NCBI RefSeq assembly: GCF_036053395.1
Contig: NZ_CP107942.1
Location: forward strand, 1,268,501-1,332,500
From: Actinoplanes sp. NBC_00393
Lineage (GTDB): Bacteria > Actinomycetota > Actinomycetes > Mycobacteriales > Micromonosporaceae
Direction of reading: 5' to 3'
DNA: 64,000 nucleotides
In this document: positions 1 through 8,536 of the stretch, in pieces
How positions within the stretch are numbered: position 1 is the stretch's first letter
Layout: each line of letters starts with the position of its first letter
The notes under the pieces: generated by a model
Told to the model about the DNA's origin: nothing
The model's database searches: none
What the model saw: the letters and a program-made list of their open reading frames with translations, nothing else
Translations under genes and position numbers: made by a program

Positions 1-1
1 G

Positions 2-1852
2 AGCACTCCGCCGCCGCCGCAGCCGCCGGACAACAGCCCGAACTGCCGCGACGTGAACTTCAGCGGCCGTTACAACGTGATGAGCGACGACTCGTGCGGG
101 ACGGACCCGGAGACCGATGTGATCGGCGACCCGCAGGTGGCGGACCTGGCCCACGACGGCGGCCATACCGCCACCCATGCGCTCACCGCGACCAGCCCGG
201 CCCGTAACGCGATCCCGGCCGATTCCCCGTTGTGCGGCGGCACCGACCAGCGTGGCGCCATCCGGCTGTTCCTCTACGCCACGACCTGCGACATCGGCGC
301 CTACCAGTACACCGAGCCCGCGCCGAAGCTGACGCTGGAACCCGCCGACGGTATCCCGTTCGGCGAGCAGAACCTCGGCTCGACCACCACCCGCACCCTG
401 ACCGTGCGCAACACCGGCGGGCGGCCGCTGGGCCTGGCCCAGATCAGCGTGGCCGGCGCCGGCTATGCGGTGGCCGCGACCACCTGTCAGAAGGACGGAG
501 CGGCCGCGCCGGTGCCGCCCGGCGGAGACTGCGCGATCGACGTCTCGTTCACCCCGGCCTCGGCCGGGAACCTACCGGGCACGTTGACGCTGGCCGCCAA
601 CGACGGTGACACCCAGGACCCGGCCGGCGTCACCAGGACCGTGCCGCTGACCGGCGCCGGATCGGGTGCCGTCCCGGTGGTCGCCGCACCGCCGAGCATC
701 GCCGGGACCGCCGCGGTCGGTGCGACGCTGACCGCGCAGCCGGGCAGCTGGAACGGCCAGCCGATGTCGTACACGTACGCCTACCAGTGGCAGCGGTGCA
801 CGGCCCAGGGCGCCGACTGTGCCGACATCGGCGGGGCCACCGACGCCACCTACCAGGTCACCGGTGCGGACGCCGGGTCACGGCTGCGGGTGCAGGTCAC
901 CGCGAGCAACACCACCGGCGCCGGGACCCCGGCCGCCTCGGAGCCCACCGCTGTAGTGGTCGAGCCGCCCACCGGCCCGGTCAACAGCGCCCTGCCCACC
1001 GTCACCGGGCCGGCCACGGTCGGTGGGACGCTGACCGCGCGACCCGGCACCTGGACCGGCACGGCCCCGATCCAGTACGCGTATCAGTGGCAGCGGTGCA
1101 CCACCGCATGTGCTCCGATCGACGGCGCCACCGACGCCACCTACCGGCCCACCGCCGCGGACACCGGCGCCCGGCTGCGGGTCCAGGTCACCGCGACCAA
1201 CGCCGCCGGCCCGGGCGCCCCGGCGATCTCCGAGGTCACCGCCGAGGTGACGCAGCCGTCCCGCCCGGTCAACCGTGGCGTGCCCACCGTCACGGGGCAG
1301 GCCACGGTCGGGAAGGTGCTGACCGCCCAGCCGGGCACCTGGACCGGCACGGCCCCGATCCAGTACGGCTTCCAGTGGATGCGCTGCGCTGCCAACGGCA
1401 ACGGCTGCGCCCCGATCAAGGGCGCCACCAAAGCGACGTACCGCCCGGTCGTCGCCGACGTGGGCCGCAGGCTGCGGATCCGGGTCGCCGCGACCAACCC
1501 GGTCGGTACCGGGACGCCCGCCATCTCAGCGGCGACCGTGGCCATCCAGGCCGTCCGCCCGGCCAACCACAGCCGGCCCACCATCACCGGCTCCACCAAG
1601 ATGGGCAAGGTGCTCACCGCCAAGCCCGGCACCTGGACCGGCACCGCCCCGATCCGCTACACCTTCCAATGGCTGCGCTGCACCGACACCGGTAAGAGCT
1701 GCGTCGTGGTCCGTGGCGCCACCGCCAAGACCTACCGGCAGACACTGCGCGACGTGGGTAAACGGCTGCAGGTCCGGGTCACGGCCGGCAACACCGGCGG
1801 GACCGGCACCGTGACGTCACGCCCCGCGGGAGTCACCCGGCTCACCCGCTGA
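2..1852 (+). CDS. C-terminal part of a secreted beta-helix / Ig-like repeat protein (5' end outside window)
   Basis: The frame is open from base 2, so this is the last 616 residues of a larger protein. About residues 15-115 match the end of a choice-of-anchor (CSLREA/polymorphic outer-membrane-like) beta-helix module: an Asn-Cys/Ser-Asp-Ser-Cys-Gly region, then a TDQRG motif and a closing CDIGAYQY. About residues 115-215 look like an ASH/HYDIN-type beta-sandwich (NTGG...DVSFTP). Four repeats of about 95 residues follow (bases about 680-966, 970-1256, 1261-1557, 1561-1849), each with PTxTGxAxVGxxLTAxPGTW, YQWxRC and a second Cys. They are Ig-like and probably disulphide-bonded. It is probably an extracellular surface or adhesive protein. 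No sorting signal is seen at the C-terminus. Confidence 0.8.
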   Translation, partial: STPPPPQPPDNSPNCRDVNFSGRYNVMSDDSCGTDPETDVIGDPQVADLAHDGGHTATHALTATSPARNAIPADSPLCGGTDQRGAIRLFLYATTCDIGAYQYTEPAPKLTLEPADGIPFGEQNLGSTTTRTLTVRNTGGRPLGLAQISVAGAGYAVAATTCQKDGAAAPVPPGGDCAIDVSFTPASAGNLPGTLTLAANDGDTQDPAGVTRTVPLTGAGSGAVPVVAAPPSIAGTAAVGATLTAQPGSWNGQPMSYTYAYQWQRCTAQGADCADIGGATDATYQVTGADAGSRLRVQVTASNTTGAGTPAASEPTAVVVEPPTGPVNSALPTVTGPATVGGTLTARPGTWTGTAPIQYAYQWQRCTTACAPIDGATDATYRPTAADTGARLRVQVTATNAAGPGAPAISEVTAEVTQPSRPVNRGVPTVTGQATVGKVLTAQPGTWTGTAPIQYGFQWMRCAANGNGCAPIKGATKATYRPVVADVGRRLRIRVAATNPVGTGTPAISAATVAIQAVRPANHSRPTITGSTKMGKVLTAKPGTWTGTAPIRYTFQWLRCTDTGKSCVVVRGATAKTYRQTLRDVGKRLQVRVTAGNTGGTGTVTSRPAGVTRLTR

Positions 1853-1858
1853 CACCAA

Positions 1859-1910
1859 CCCGGGTGTGGGGAGTCGCGGGCGCACCAGCCAGCGCGTCTC
1901 CCCACACCGG
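1859..1910 (+). terminator. Inverted repeat after the Ig-repeat gene
   Basis: A GTGTGGGGAG arm (from about 1864) and its complement CTCCCCACAC (1898-1907) flank a 24-nt GC-rich spacer just after the stop at 1852. There is no clear T-run, so this is a GC-type terminator or mRNA-stabilising hairpin. Confidence 0.5.
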
Positions 1911-1950
1911 CTCGGGGGATGGCCGTCGTCCCGGCGCGGGACCTCAAGGC

Positions 1951-2211
1951 TTACAGACCGGCGACGGCGGTCTCGATCTTCTTTGCACGTGACGGCTTGA
2001 CGTTGCCTGAGACCAGACCAACACCGTGCCGTCCGCGGTCAGGTACCCAGGTCGGCAGCCTTGAGCTGAGCGAGAACGGCTCCCGCGTCCAGCGGTGCGA
2101 TCGTCCCCTCGACCGGTGCCGCGGCCGAAGCAGTCGCGCTGGGCGCCGCCGGCGTACTGGCGGCGGTAGGCGGGGATTCTGCGCCTGAGGAGCACCGTGA
2201 TGCGGGATCCA
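1951..2211 (-). pseudogene. Decayed lipoprotein-like gene fragment
   Basis: Three reading frames on the minus strand together resemble an actinobacterial lipoprotein. One frame gives a Cys-Ser-Ser-Gly start, an Ala/Pro/Thr/Ser-rich linker and VLAQLKAADLGT before a stop at 2039. A shifted frame then gives ADGTVLV, and another gives VSGNVKPSRAKKIETAVAGL ending at 1951. The last segment looks like the usual C-terminal end of such lipoproteins. No signal peptide lies upstream, and the middle domain is missing. I read it as a 5'-truncated, internally deleted and frameshifted remnant. Homology is by recollection only. Confidence 0.4.
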
Positions 2212-2275
2212 ACGAGGCCACCCGACGCGGACCCGGAAAGACGTCTGTGACGGCGGATACGCAAGGATTGTCCAC

Positions 2276-2623
2276 GTGGATGCACGAGATGACTTGGTGA
2301 CGCTGCACATGCCAGCGCGGATCTGGGCCGGCATCGACGCGGGAGTCGACAATGCCAACTCCTTGGCGGCCGACCACGGCGACGAGGCAACGGCCGAGGT
2401 GGGTAAGCGGATCCGCCAGGCTGGCTGGGATCAAGTGCCTTGGGTCAACGGTGCCTGGCCTGCTCTGGACCAGGTGATCTCGATCCGGCTGACCGAGGCC
2501 GAATGGATGTTCGCTGCCGATGAGGCCCGCCACAGTATCCCGATATACCAGGAACTCGGGGACGATGAGTCGGCCCAGTTGGCGCGAGTTGCCCTCGCCG
2601 TGATCGAGGGCATGAGCCGATAG
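2276..2623 (+). CDS. Hypothetical protein, 115 aa
   Basis: GTG start at 2276 with an AAGGA ribosome-binding site about 9 nt upstream. The product is acidic (DARDDLVTLHMPARIWAGIDAGVDNA...). It has no signal peptide, membrane segment or catalytic motif that I recognise. The hydrophobic pattern suggests a small alpha-helical soluble protein of the kind often found singly in actinomycete genomes. It runs away from the lipoprotein remnant. No function can be assigned. Confidence 0.6.
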   Translation: MDARDDLVTLHMPARIWAGIDAGVDNANSLAADHGDEATAEVGKRIRQAGWDQVPWVNGAWPALDQVISIRLTEAEWMFAADEARHSIPIYQELGDDESAQLARVALAVIEGMSR

Positions 2624-2822
2624 ACCTCTGCAGCCTTGCGGGACTGGGCCGGTGCCGGCCCACGAAGACTTGACCGCCTATCCGCTTCACGGCACGAGCG
2701 AGTACCGCCGGACCACGCGTTCTGGTCACGGTCGACCGGCCTCCGCGCCGGTCGTACAGAGCGTGACGGCTGTGCTGAGCGCCGCGCGCGACTGGCGGCA
2801 GACCCGTGCACCCGGTCACGAC

Positions 2823-3302
2823 CTACATGGCTGTGAAGATCACCGCTCGTCCTGCGGCGGCGGCCCGTTGATAGAAGGCCCGCACATTGACGAAGTTCGA
2901 CCAGGTGTATTCGAAGTCAGTGTCGTCGTGGGCACCCGCATAGTCCGGGTCGTTGATCGCGTCGAAGCGGCGACGCAGCCAGCCGCGATCGACGGCGAGT
3001 AGCGCGGCTGCGACATCCCTGGTCTCGGCCTCGCTGACGTACACGACGTGGAACTCGTCATGCATGTGCCGTCCACCGAGCACCGCGTGCGACAGTGGGT
3101 AGCCGGCGCCATCCGGGTCGAGGGTGCCGTCGCCCAGGCAGCGGTGAATGGCGTCCCAGGCCTTGTCGGTATCGACACTCAGCTCGTCGTCCGACCATGT
3201 TTCTTCCAGGTCCCCGACGTACTCACCTACCCCGCCGCCGCGATCAGCGGCGAGCAGCGCGCGTTCCTGCTTCGCCGTAACGGCGTAGTGAACCCCCAGC
3301 AC
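2823..3302 (-). CDS. DUF1877 (YfbM-like) family protein
   Basis: About 159 aa from a GTG at 3302, which gives the family-like N-terminus LGVHYAVT. The frame also stays open to a TTG at 3335. Family hallmarks are the DTDKAWDAIHRCL block, YPLSHAVLGGRHMH, the FHVVYVSEAETRDVA block and the terminal FEYTWSNFVNVRAFYQRAAAAGRAV. DUF1877 proteins are small cytoplasmic proteins of unknown biochemical role, often scattered near polymorphic toxin or mobile regions. There is no obvious partner: the nearest gene upstream is the regulator at 3517, 215 bp away. The family call is firm; the exact start is not. Confidence 0.8.
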   Translation of the reverse strand: MLGVHYAVTAKQERALLAADRGGGVGEYVGDLEETWSDDELSVDTDKAWDAIHRCLGDGTLDPDGAGYPLSHAVLGGRHMHDEFHVVYVSEAETRDVAAALLAVDRGWLRRRFDAINDPDYAGAHDDTDFEYTWSNFVNVRAFYQRAAAAGRAVIFTAM

Positions 3303-3516
3303 GTCAAGATCGTAGAAGTAGGCGCCGGTTTCCAACAGTGTTGTGTGCTGCGCACTGTGACGTCAGACCTTGGAACAGTTGCATAGTCACGCGTCACGCC
3401 TTCCTGAGGAATCGTCAGCGTGGCTGTCCACGGTGGGGGCGCCGCGCGATCGGCGGCTAGAAGAGGACGTTCGACGCAGCGCCGGCATGCTAGGCGGACG
3501 TCGGGATGAAACCATG

Positions 3517-3819
3517 CTAGTCCAATGAAGGAGCCGTCGTAGCGTTGACGATTTCCTGGAGTGCGGCGACATGCCCCTGGTATGCCTTGCGTCCCTGGCG
3601 CGTCATCGACAGCCACACCCGCCGGGTATCCGAGCCGAGACGTTCCTGTTTTACGTAGCCCGCGTCGACGAGGGCAGCGACCTGCTTGCTCAGTGCCGAC
3701 GGGCTCAGATCCAGATGCTCCTTGATAACCGACAGCTCCAGAGTGCTGCCGGCGACCAGCATCGCGCAGATCCGCAGCCGGTGCGTCGGGTGGATGATCG
3801 GATCGAGTTGCGCGGTCAC
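3517..3819 (-). CDS. Winged-helix transcriptional regulator (MarR/ArsR-like, HTH_34 type)
   Basis: 100 aa from a GTG at 3819, whose GTGA overlaps the stop of the upstream membrane-protein gene, so the two are translationally coupled. The start IIHPTHRLRICAMLV, the helix-turn-helix LDLSPSALSKQVAALVDAGYVKQE and the wing with DTRRVWLSMTRQGRKAYQGHVAAL are typical of the short regulators paired with an integral membrane protein in actinomycetes. Dimeric DNA binding is expected. A likely target is the promoter at 4244-4315, which contains GGAAA/TTTCC elements. The inducer is unknown. Confidence 0.85.
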   Translation of the reverse strand: MTAQLDPIIHPTHRLRICAMLVAGSTLELSVIKEHLDLSPSALSKQVAALVDAGYVKQERLGSDTRRVWLSMTRQGRKAYQGHVAALQEIVNATTAPSLD

Positions 3820-4250
3820 CGGGGCGCCCCTGTCGACCGCCGGTGCACCACGCCGGCGGCCAGGTAGAGAACCGTCGCCGCGACGGCAAGCACGACGATC
3901 GGCCATCGCTGCGCGGTGAGCTCGGTGACGATGAACGCCGCGAGCAGGCACCCGATCGAGGCGAAGGCCAGGGTGAGGAAGACACGACTGGTGGGCAGGG
4001 TGAATGGCGTACCCATCCGGTAGCCGGCGAGCATGTTGATCGCGAACAGCACGGCGCCGCCGGCGAGGAAGAAGACGAAGCCGTCGTCGCCCAGCGCGAA
4101 GGTCAGTGTCATGGCGCCCAGCAGAAGGGCGTTGACGGGGTAGATCCATGCGGGCCACGGTGTGTCCCGCACGGCGCGCTGGGCGGTGTCGATGTTCGCC
4201 AGCGCCTCGCGGGCCTCGGCGGGGTCCGGGACGTGCACGTTGTTTTCCAT
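3816..4250 (-). CDS. Four-helix integral membrane protein paired with the regulator
   Basis: 144 aa from the ATG at 4250 (MENNVHVPD). A soluble N-terminal helix of about 35 residues (EAREALANIDTAQRAVRDT) precedes four hydrophobic segments at roughly 40-60, 68-85, 98-115 and 122-140. It ends in a basic tail. This organisation, an N-terminal amphipathic helix plus four membrane helices followed by a coupled HTH_34 regulator, is a recurrent actinobacterial pair of unknown role. The stop overlaps the regulator start by 4 nt. Confidence 0.75.
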   Translation of the reverse strand: MENNVHVPDPAEAREALANIDTAQRAVRDTPWPAWIYPVNALLLGAMTLTFALGDDGFVFFLAGGAVLFAINMLAGYRMGTPFTLPTSRVFLTLAFASIGCLLAAFIVTELTAQRWPIVVLAVAATVLYLAAGVVHRRSTGAPR

Positions 4251-4315
4251 GTCGGAAACTATCGCAGATGTTTTCCACCATGGCAACTTTCAACCACTCG
4301 GAAAATATGTGGTGC
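4244..4315 (-). promoter_or_regulatory. Promoter/operator region of the membrane protein-regulator pair
   Basis: TTTCC-N5-GGAAA lies over the start codon (about 4244-4257). Further GTTTTCC, CCACTCGGAAAA and AATATGTGG elements lie up to 4315. Repeated GGAAA/TTTCC half-sites suggest autoregulation by the coupled regulator. No footprint can be inferred. Confidence 0.35.
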
Positions 4316-4580
4316 GCCCGGCGATGGCGTTCCGGCGTAGGTGTTGAGCGATGCGTCTCCGGGTCACTCCGATCCCGGCGCTGGCCCATCCGGCCCGACC
4401 CGGTCAGTGCCAACGTTCAGCTGAGCATCCGGGGCAGCCTGTCCGCACCGCGGCGAGCCAGCAGTGGCAACGCGCTCTCATCGGCATTTTCAGGGGCGTC
4501 GATTTGCCCCACAGGCAAGCACCTGGCGCAACCTCGGGGCCGCCGTCGTGCCCGCTTGGGCGATCGGACATGATCTTGGC

Positions 4581-5612
4581 GTGTCGACGGCAGATGATTA
4601 CCGGTGGTTCCAGCGCGATGGCAACGAGTTCGTGCTGGGTTTCTGTCTGTCGTTCGTCAAAGGGCTTCCGGCCAGGGAGGTGATTCGTCGGCTCGGTCGC
4701 GTCGAGCTTGTGGACACCACCGTGACCGAGGTTCCCGGCGGAACGCTGATGCTGGAGAAGAACGGCGGGCTGGGGATCCGGGCGAGGATCAACAAAAGGT
4801 TGTCGGCCGGCACCGACGTGGTCGTGGTCTACGACAGCGAGCACAGCGACGCGGAATTGCACTGGCTGCGTGACGGGGACGCCCGGCTGGTGTGCGACCC
4901 CTACGCGGTCAACTGGCGTTACGGCAGTGATCCCGATGCGCTGCTCGGTCCGATGCGGCGGCTCGGATTCAACTTCAGCGCGGCCGAGGCCGACGACCCA
5001 GCCTGGGTCTACGACGACGACGCGCCGCTGCGGGCGTTCGCCCTCGCCGAGCACGTGACCGGGATCCGGTTCCCGGAGGAACTGGTGCCCGTCGAGGCCG
5101 CGGTCGACGACGCGGAGGATCTCTGGGCCGGCGTCGACGGGGCTGACGAGCGGATCCGGGCCGCCGGCCCCGGTGGCGCGTACCTGGCCCGGACCGACCT
5201 GCCTCTGTTGCTCGCACTGTCCCGGGCCGGGGACCCGGCATGCCGGGAGGTCCTCCGGTGGGCCCGCGAGTGGGCCTTCGCCAAGGCCGAGGTGGCCGGC
5301 CGGCCGGACGCCGACGAGGTCCTCGGCGCGCTGCGTTCCGGCGCTACCGTGCCGGACCTGCTCGCCCACCGGTTCTCCGAGCAACTGGATCCGCCGCCGA
5401 TGGCGCCGGACCGCCAGGCCGACGGCAGGCTCGACCGCGGTAGCCGGCAGATGCTGTTCCGGGAGATGATGCTGAACCCGGTCGCCGCTCATCCGCTCGC
5501 CGCGGCCTGCGACGCGCTGGTCGCGGCCGCTGCCCTGGACACCAGGCGCGACCAGCGGCTGCACACCGATTTGCGCCGCGCCTTCCCACAGCTCGACGCT
5601 CTCGGCCACTAA
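4581..5612 (+). CDS. DUF6461-like hypothetical protein
   Basis: 343 aa from a GTG at 4581; the frame is open further upstream but loses family-like character. The N-terminal half (YRWFQRDGNEFVLGFCLSFVKGL, then AREVIRRLG, VVVVYDSEHSDAELHWLRDG and YAVNWRYGSDPDALL) resembles the DUF6461 sensor-like domain common in actinomycetes. The C-terminal half is alpha-helical (ALAEHVTGIRFPEEL; LLLALSRAGDPACREVLRWAREWAF). A TGATCT box just before the GTG would fit a leaderless transcript. The function is unknown and no operon partner is seen. Confidence 0.6.
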   Translation: MSTADDYRWFQRDGNEFVLGFCLSFVKGLPAREVIRRLGRVELVDTTVTEVPGGTLMLEKNGGLGIRARINKRLSAGTDVVVVYDSEHSDAELHWLRDGDARLVCDPYAVNWRYGSDPDALLGPMRRLGFNFSAAEADDPAWVYDDDAPLRAFALAEHVTGIRFPEELVPVEAAVDDAEDLWAGVDGADERIRAAGPGGAYLARTDLPLLLALSRAGDPACREVLRWAREWAFAKAEVAGRPDADEVLGALRSGATVPDLLAHRFSEQLDPPPMAPDRQADGRLDRGSRQMLFREMMLNPVAAHPLAAACDALVAAAALDTRRDQRLHTDLRRAFPQLDALGH

Positions 5613-5699
5613 CGCTCACGCCACCGGCTCGCTGCCCCTCACTGACAATGAACTGTGATCAAACCCGGCGCGGCTGCGCGGCATGAGAATGCGCTGCGA

Positions 5700-6281
5700 T
5701 TACGTACTCGGATTCACACCGCAAGCTGACGTGTCGACGATGCAGTCGGCACGTTCGCGTGTTCCGTCTGCGCTGAAGAACTCGTCCTCTTCACGCATCC
5801 ACCGTTTCCACAGATCCTCCTTGCCGGGGAAGTGGGTGTCCCTGGCCAGGCCGCGGGCCAGCCTCAGTTCCGCAGGAGCCTCGACCCAGATCGCGTACGC
5901 CAGACGCCCGATGGTGTCTCGACGAGTGCACGTGACGCCCTCGATGATCACTGTGGGCGACCATGGTTGCGTCTTCCAAGCGCCGAGCGTCGATCCGTAC
6001 CAGTCACCACTCCAGTCCCTGGCCTGGTACGTCGCGTCGCGGCCGGCCAGGAGGGGCGACAGGACCTGTTCATCGAAGCGCGGCCACCATCCCGCGAAGC
6101 AATCCCACGAAACGAAGTCGTCGATCTCGATGATGGGTGCCGCCAGGAGGCTCGACAGGCGCGACGCAAGGAAACTCTTGCCCGACCCGCTGGGGCCATC
6201 GACGCCGATGACCCGGATGCCGTTGACCGGCGCCCGTTCGGTAACGGAGGCGGCGATCCGCTCACCGAGTTCGAAGCCCAC
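5700..6281 (-). CDS. P-loop uridine-kinase-like NTPase
   Basis: 193 aa with a clear Walker A (GPSGSGKS, residues about 29-36), an IIEIDDFVSWDCF segment equivalent to the substrate-site DD of uridine kinases, TVIIEGV and a lid-like Arg-rich region (RLARGLARDTHFPGKEDLWKRWMREEDEFF). Small proteins of this type are annotated as uridine kinase or AAA_17 ATPase in actinomycetes, but the true substrate is unknown. The IS701 element at 6322 inserted 36 bp upstream of the start, so the native promoter may have been displaced. Confidence 0.7.
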   Translation of the reverse strand: MGFELGERIAASVTERAPVNGIRVIGVDGPSGSGKSFLASRLSSLLAAPIIEIDDFVSWDCFAGWWPRFDEQVLSPLLAGRDATYQARDWSGDWYGSTLGAWKTQPWSPTVIIEGVTCTRRDTIGRLAYAIWVEAPAELRLARGLARDTHFPGKEDLWKRWMREEDEFFSADGTRERADCIVDTSACGVNPST

Positions 6282-6317
6282 CTGTCACTCCCAACATCGC
6301 CGGCGACGAGCACCACT

Positions 6318-6321
6318 CTAG
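6318..6321. repeat. Left target-site duplication CTAG of the IS701-family element
   Basis: CTAG at 6318-6321 is repeated at 7768-7771, directly outside the two terminal inverted repeats. IS701-family elements are known to target 5'-YTAR-3' and duplicate 4 bp, which this fits. Confidence 0.85.
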
Positions 6322-7767
6322 TACGGCAGCCGCCGTTCGTGATCATGGCTGGAGCTGCTGGGAACAGGGCGGCCACCGCGTGATCTTGAGTATGTTGTGG
6401 ACAAACTTTCAGATCTTGCGGTGGCCGCAGGCCACAGCGTAGACCCCGATCGGTGGCAGCAGGTCAGTGACAAGGTGATCGGATCGTTCGCGGGCCGGTT
6501 CGCCCGGGTGGAACCGCGGCAGGCTGCGGCCGGGTTCATCACCGGGCTGCTCGCGGGCCTGGAGATCAAGACGAGCTGGCAGCTGGCCGAGCAGGCGGGG
6601 CATACCCGTCCGGACGCGATGCAACGGCTGCTCTATCGGGCGAAATGGGATGCTGACACGGTGCGCGACGACGTGCGCCAGGTCGTTGCGGACTCCCTCG
6701 GTGACTCCGATGGTGTCCTCGTGGTCGACGAGACCGGCGACCTGAAGAAGGGAAAGCACACCGTCGGGGTCCAGCGCCAGTACACCGGAACCGCGGGCCG
6801 GATCGAGAACGCCCAGGTCGGAGTGTTTCTGACCTATGCGAGTCGGCACGGGCACACCCTGATCGACCGCCGCGTGTATCTGCCCGAGTCCTGGACCAGC
6901 GACCGTGAACGGTGCGAGCAGGCCGGCGTCCCGGGCGACATCGCGTTCGCCACCCGCTCGCAACTGGCCGAGAACATGATCACCGCGGCGGTCGCCGCGC
7001 ACGTCCCGGCCCGATGGGCCGCCGCGGACGAGGCTTACGGCAACAATCGTCACCTGCGTTCCGAGCTGCGCAAACTGCGTCTGGGTTACGTCCTGGCCGT
7101 CTCCCGCGATCACCTGCTGCCGCTCGACGGCGGCAAGACCCGCCGCCGCGCCGACCTCGTCGTCGCCGATCTACCGGCCACGGCGTGGACCCGGCGCAGC
7201 GCCGGCGATGGATCGAAAGGGCCCCGCTACTACGACTGGGCCTGGCTCGCTGACGTCGGCGCTGACGGCGACCCGGACGACGACGGCCGGCACAGCGTAC
7301 TGATCCGCCGTAACAACACGACCGATGAGCTGGCCTTCTACCGCTGCTGGGCGCCCGGCCCGGTCACGCTGGCACACCTTGTGCGCATCGCAGGAATTCG
7401 ATGGACGGTAGAGGAGGGTTTCCAAGCTGGAAAGGGGCAGGTGGGGCTGGACCAGCATCAGGTCCGGCGATGGAATTCCTGGCACCGGTTCACCACGCTC
7501 GCGCTGGCCGCCCTCGCTATCCTCGCGATCTGCGCCGCCGAAGCCACCAACACCGAACAGGCCGAAGACCCCGACATGATCCCGCTGACCGTCAACGAGA
7601 TCCGCCGTCTGATCAACGTCTTCCGCGACCAGCCAACACGCAGCACCAACTACCGTTTGCACTGGTCAGGATGGCGACGCCGACACCAAGCCCAAGCCAG
7701 ACGAGCCCACTACACCCGCCGCCTCAACCTCGAGTTTCAGTCATGATCTCGAATGGCGGCTGCCGTA
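6322..7767 (+). mobile_element. Complete IS701-family insertion sequence, about 1.45 kb
   Basis: The element runs between two CTAG duplications. The left inverted repeat (6322-6346) begins TACGGCAGCCGCC. The right one (7743-7767) is its complement with two mismatches in 25 bp. A single intact transposase ORF fills the element and its stop codon lies inside the right repeat. Intact ends, duplications and ORF imply a recent, possibly active insertion. It sits between the P-loop kinase start and a degenerate gene fragment. Confidence 0.9.
6397..7746 (+). CDS. IS701-family DDE transposase
   Basis: 449 aa from a GTG at 6397. It has the family motif VLVVDETGDLKKGKHTVGVQRQY with the first catalytic Asp at about 111, WAAADEAYGNN with the second at about 211, and RWTVEEGFQAGKGQVGLDQ with the catalytic Glu at about 339-340. 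A Trp/Arg-rich C-terminal segment follows (HWSGWRRRHQAQARRAHY). It would cut and paste the element and duplicate CTAG. Length and motifs are complete, with no frameshift. Confidence 0.93.
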   Translation: MDKLSDLAVAAGHSVDPDRWQQVSDKVIGSFAGRFARVEPRQAAAGFITGLLAGLEIKTSWQLAEQAGHTRPDAMQRLLYRAKWDADTVRDDVRQVVADSLGDSDGVLVVDETGDLKKGKHTVGVQRQYTGTAGRIENAQVGVFLTYASRHGHTLIDRRVYLPESWTSDRERCEQAGVPGDIAFATRSQLAENMITAAVAAHVPARWAAADEAYGNNRHLRSELRKLRLGYVLAVSRDHLLPLDGGKTRRRADLVVADLPATAWTRRSAGDGSKGPRYYDWAWLADVGADGDPDDDGRHSVLIRRNNTTDELAFYRCWAPGPVTLAHLVRIAGIRWTVEEGFQAGKGQVGLDQHQVRRWNSWHRFTTLALAALAILAICAAEATNTEQAEDPDMIPLTVNEIRRLINVFRDQPTRSTNYRLHWSGWRRRHQAQARRAHYTRRLNLEFQS

Positions 7768-7771
7768 CTAG
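7768..7771. repeat. Right target-site duplication CTAG
   Basis: Copy of the CTAG at 6318-6321, immediately outside the right inverted repeat. Confidence 0.85.
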
Positions 7772-7929
7772 GCGCGTTGATCGGGCGACGCAGAAGACCA
7801 GATTGATTGCATCGGTGACGAATGGGTAGCCTGCACAGCCTCGGGTGGCCGGAAACTCAGGAACACCAAGTTCGTCCGCCGCGGGCCGGCGCTGATGGTC
7901 AGCGACACTCGGTGCGTTGACCTCGATAA

Positions 7930-8102
7930 GGGTTGAGGTTTTACGATCCCGACGACGCGTGCCGGGTGTGGTCCGTTTCGACTGGGGCGCGAAGGCCTAT
8001 GACAAGTTCCTCGCGGACCGTGAGATCCCGGCCATCGCACGAGAGCTCGGTATCCAGGCGCCGCCCGTGCACGCTGTCGCCGCAGCCGTGCTCGACGCCT
8101 GA
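7930..8102 (+). pseudogene. Frameshifted remnant of a small ferredoxin-fold-like protein
   Basis: One frame gives RFYDPDDACRVW (from about 7933). The neighbouring frame continues with VRFDWGAKAYDKFLADREIPAIARELG, ending at the stop at 8102. Joined, they resemble small monooxygenase-like proteins of the form DPDDxxRVWVxFDWD...F..D.E.PAI. The frameshift and lack of an upstream start suggest a dead gene. The stretch 7772-7929 holds nothing I can identify. Confidence 0.35.
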
Positions 8103-8128
8103 GCACCAATGGGGAGGGAGATTTCGGC

Positions 8129-8470
8129 ATGGATGTCACGCCCATGCGGGTCCGCAAATTCGGCTCGGCGATCGGCGACGACGCCATCCGCTTCGGCGAC
8201 GGGATCCTCATCGCACCCGCCTTCGGCAAAGAGGCGAACGCGTCGATGAGCGCTTACACGTCGTTCTTCCACGCCGGCGCGCGGGCCGACCTGCCGGCCT
8301 CCTACGCGGAGGTCTGGGTGGTGCTCAGCGGAGCGCTGCGAGTGGGCGCCGGGAGCGGCGCCGTAACGGTGGGCGCCGGCGACTTCGTGCACGTTCCGGA
8401 GCAGGCGCCCGGGGTCGTCGAGGCCCTCGAGGACACAGTCATGGTCTGCGTGTCGGTGCCCGCTCATTGA
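8129..8470 (+). CDS. Small cupin-domain protein
   Basis: 113 aa, ATG at 8129 with a GGGGAGGGAG ribosome-binding site 9-10 nt upstream. The single beta-barrel has the glycine-rich cupin pattern (HAGARADLPASYAEVWVVLSGALRVGAGSGAVTVGAGDFVHVPEQAPGVVEAL...), and one motif retains His and Glu as possible metal ligands. It resembles EutQ-like or ethanolamine-type single-domain cupins. The substrate is unknown. It stands alone, with DUF4760 67 bp downstream under its own leaderless promoter. Confidence 0.75.
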   Translation: MDVTPMRVRKFGSAIGDDAIRFGDGILIAPAFGKEANASMSAYTSFFHAGARADLPASYAEVWVVLSGALRVGAGSGAVTVGAGDFVHVPEQAPGVVEALEDTVMVCVSVPAH

Positions 8471-8524
8471 CGGGAACGAGCCATCGCTGGAGTCTGCGCG
8501 CTCACCGAACCCAGGCCAATCGAT

Positions 8525-8530
8525 TACCTT
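8525..8530 (+). promoter_or_regulatory. -10 box (TACCTT) of a leaderless promoter
   Basis: TACCTT ends 6 nt before the GTG at 8537, and no ribosome-binding site precedes that GTG. This is the usual layout of a leaderless actinobacterial transcript. Confidence 0.45.
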
Positions 8531-8536
8531 GGATGC

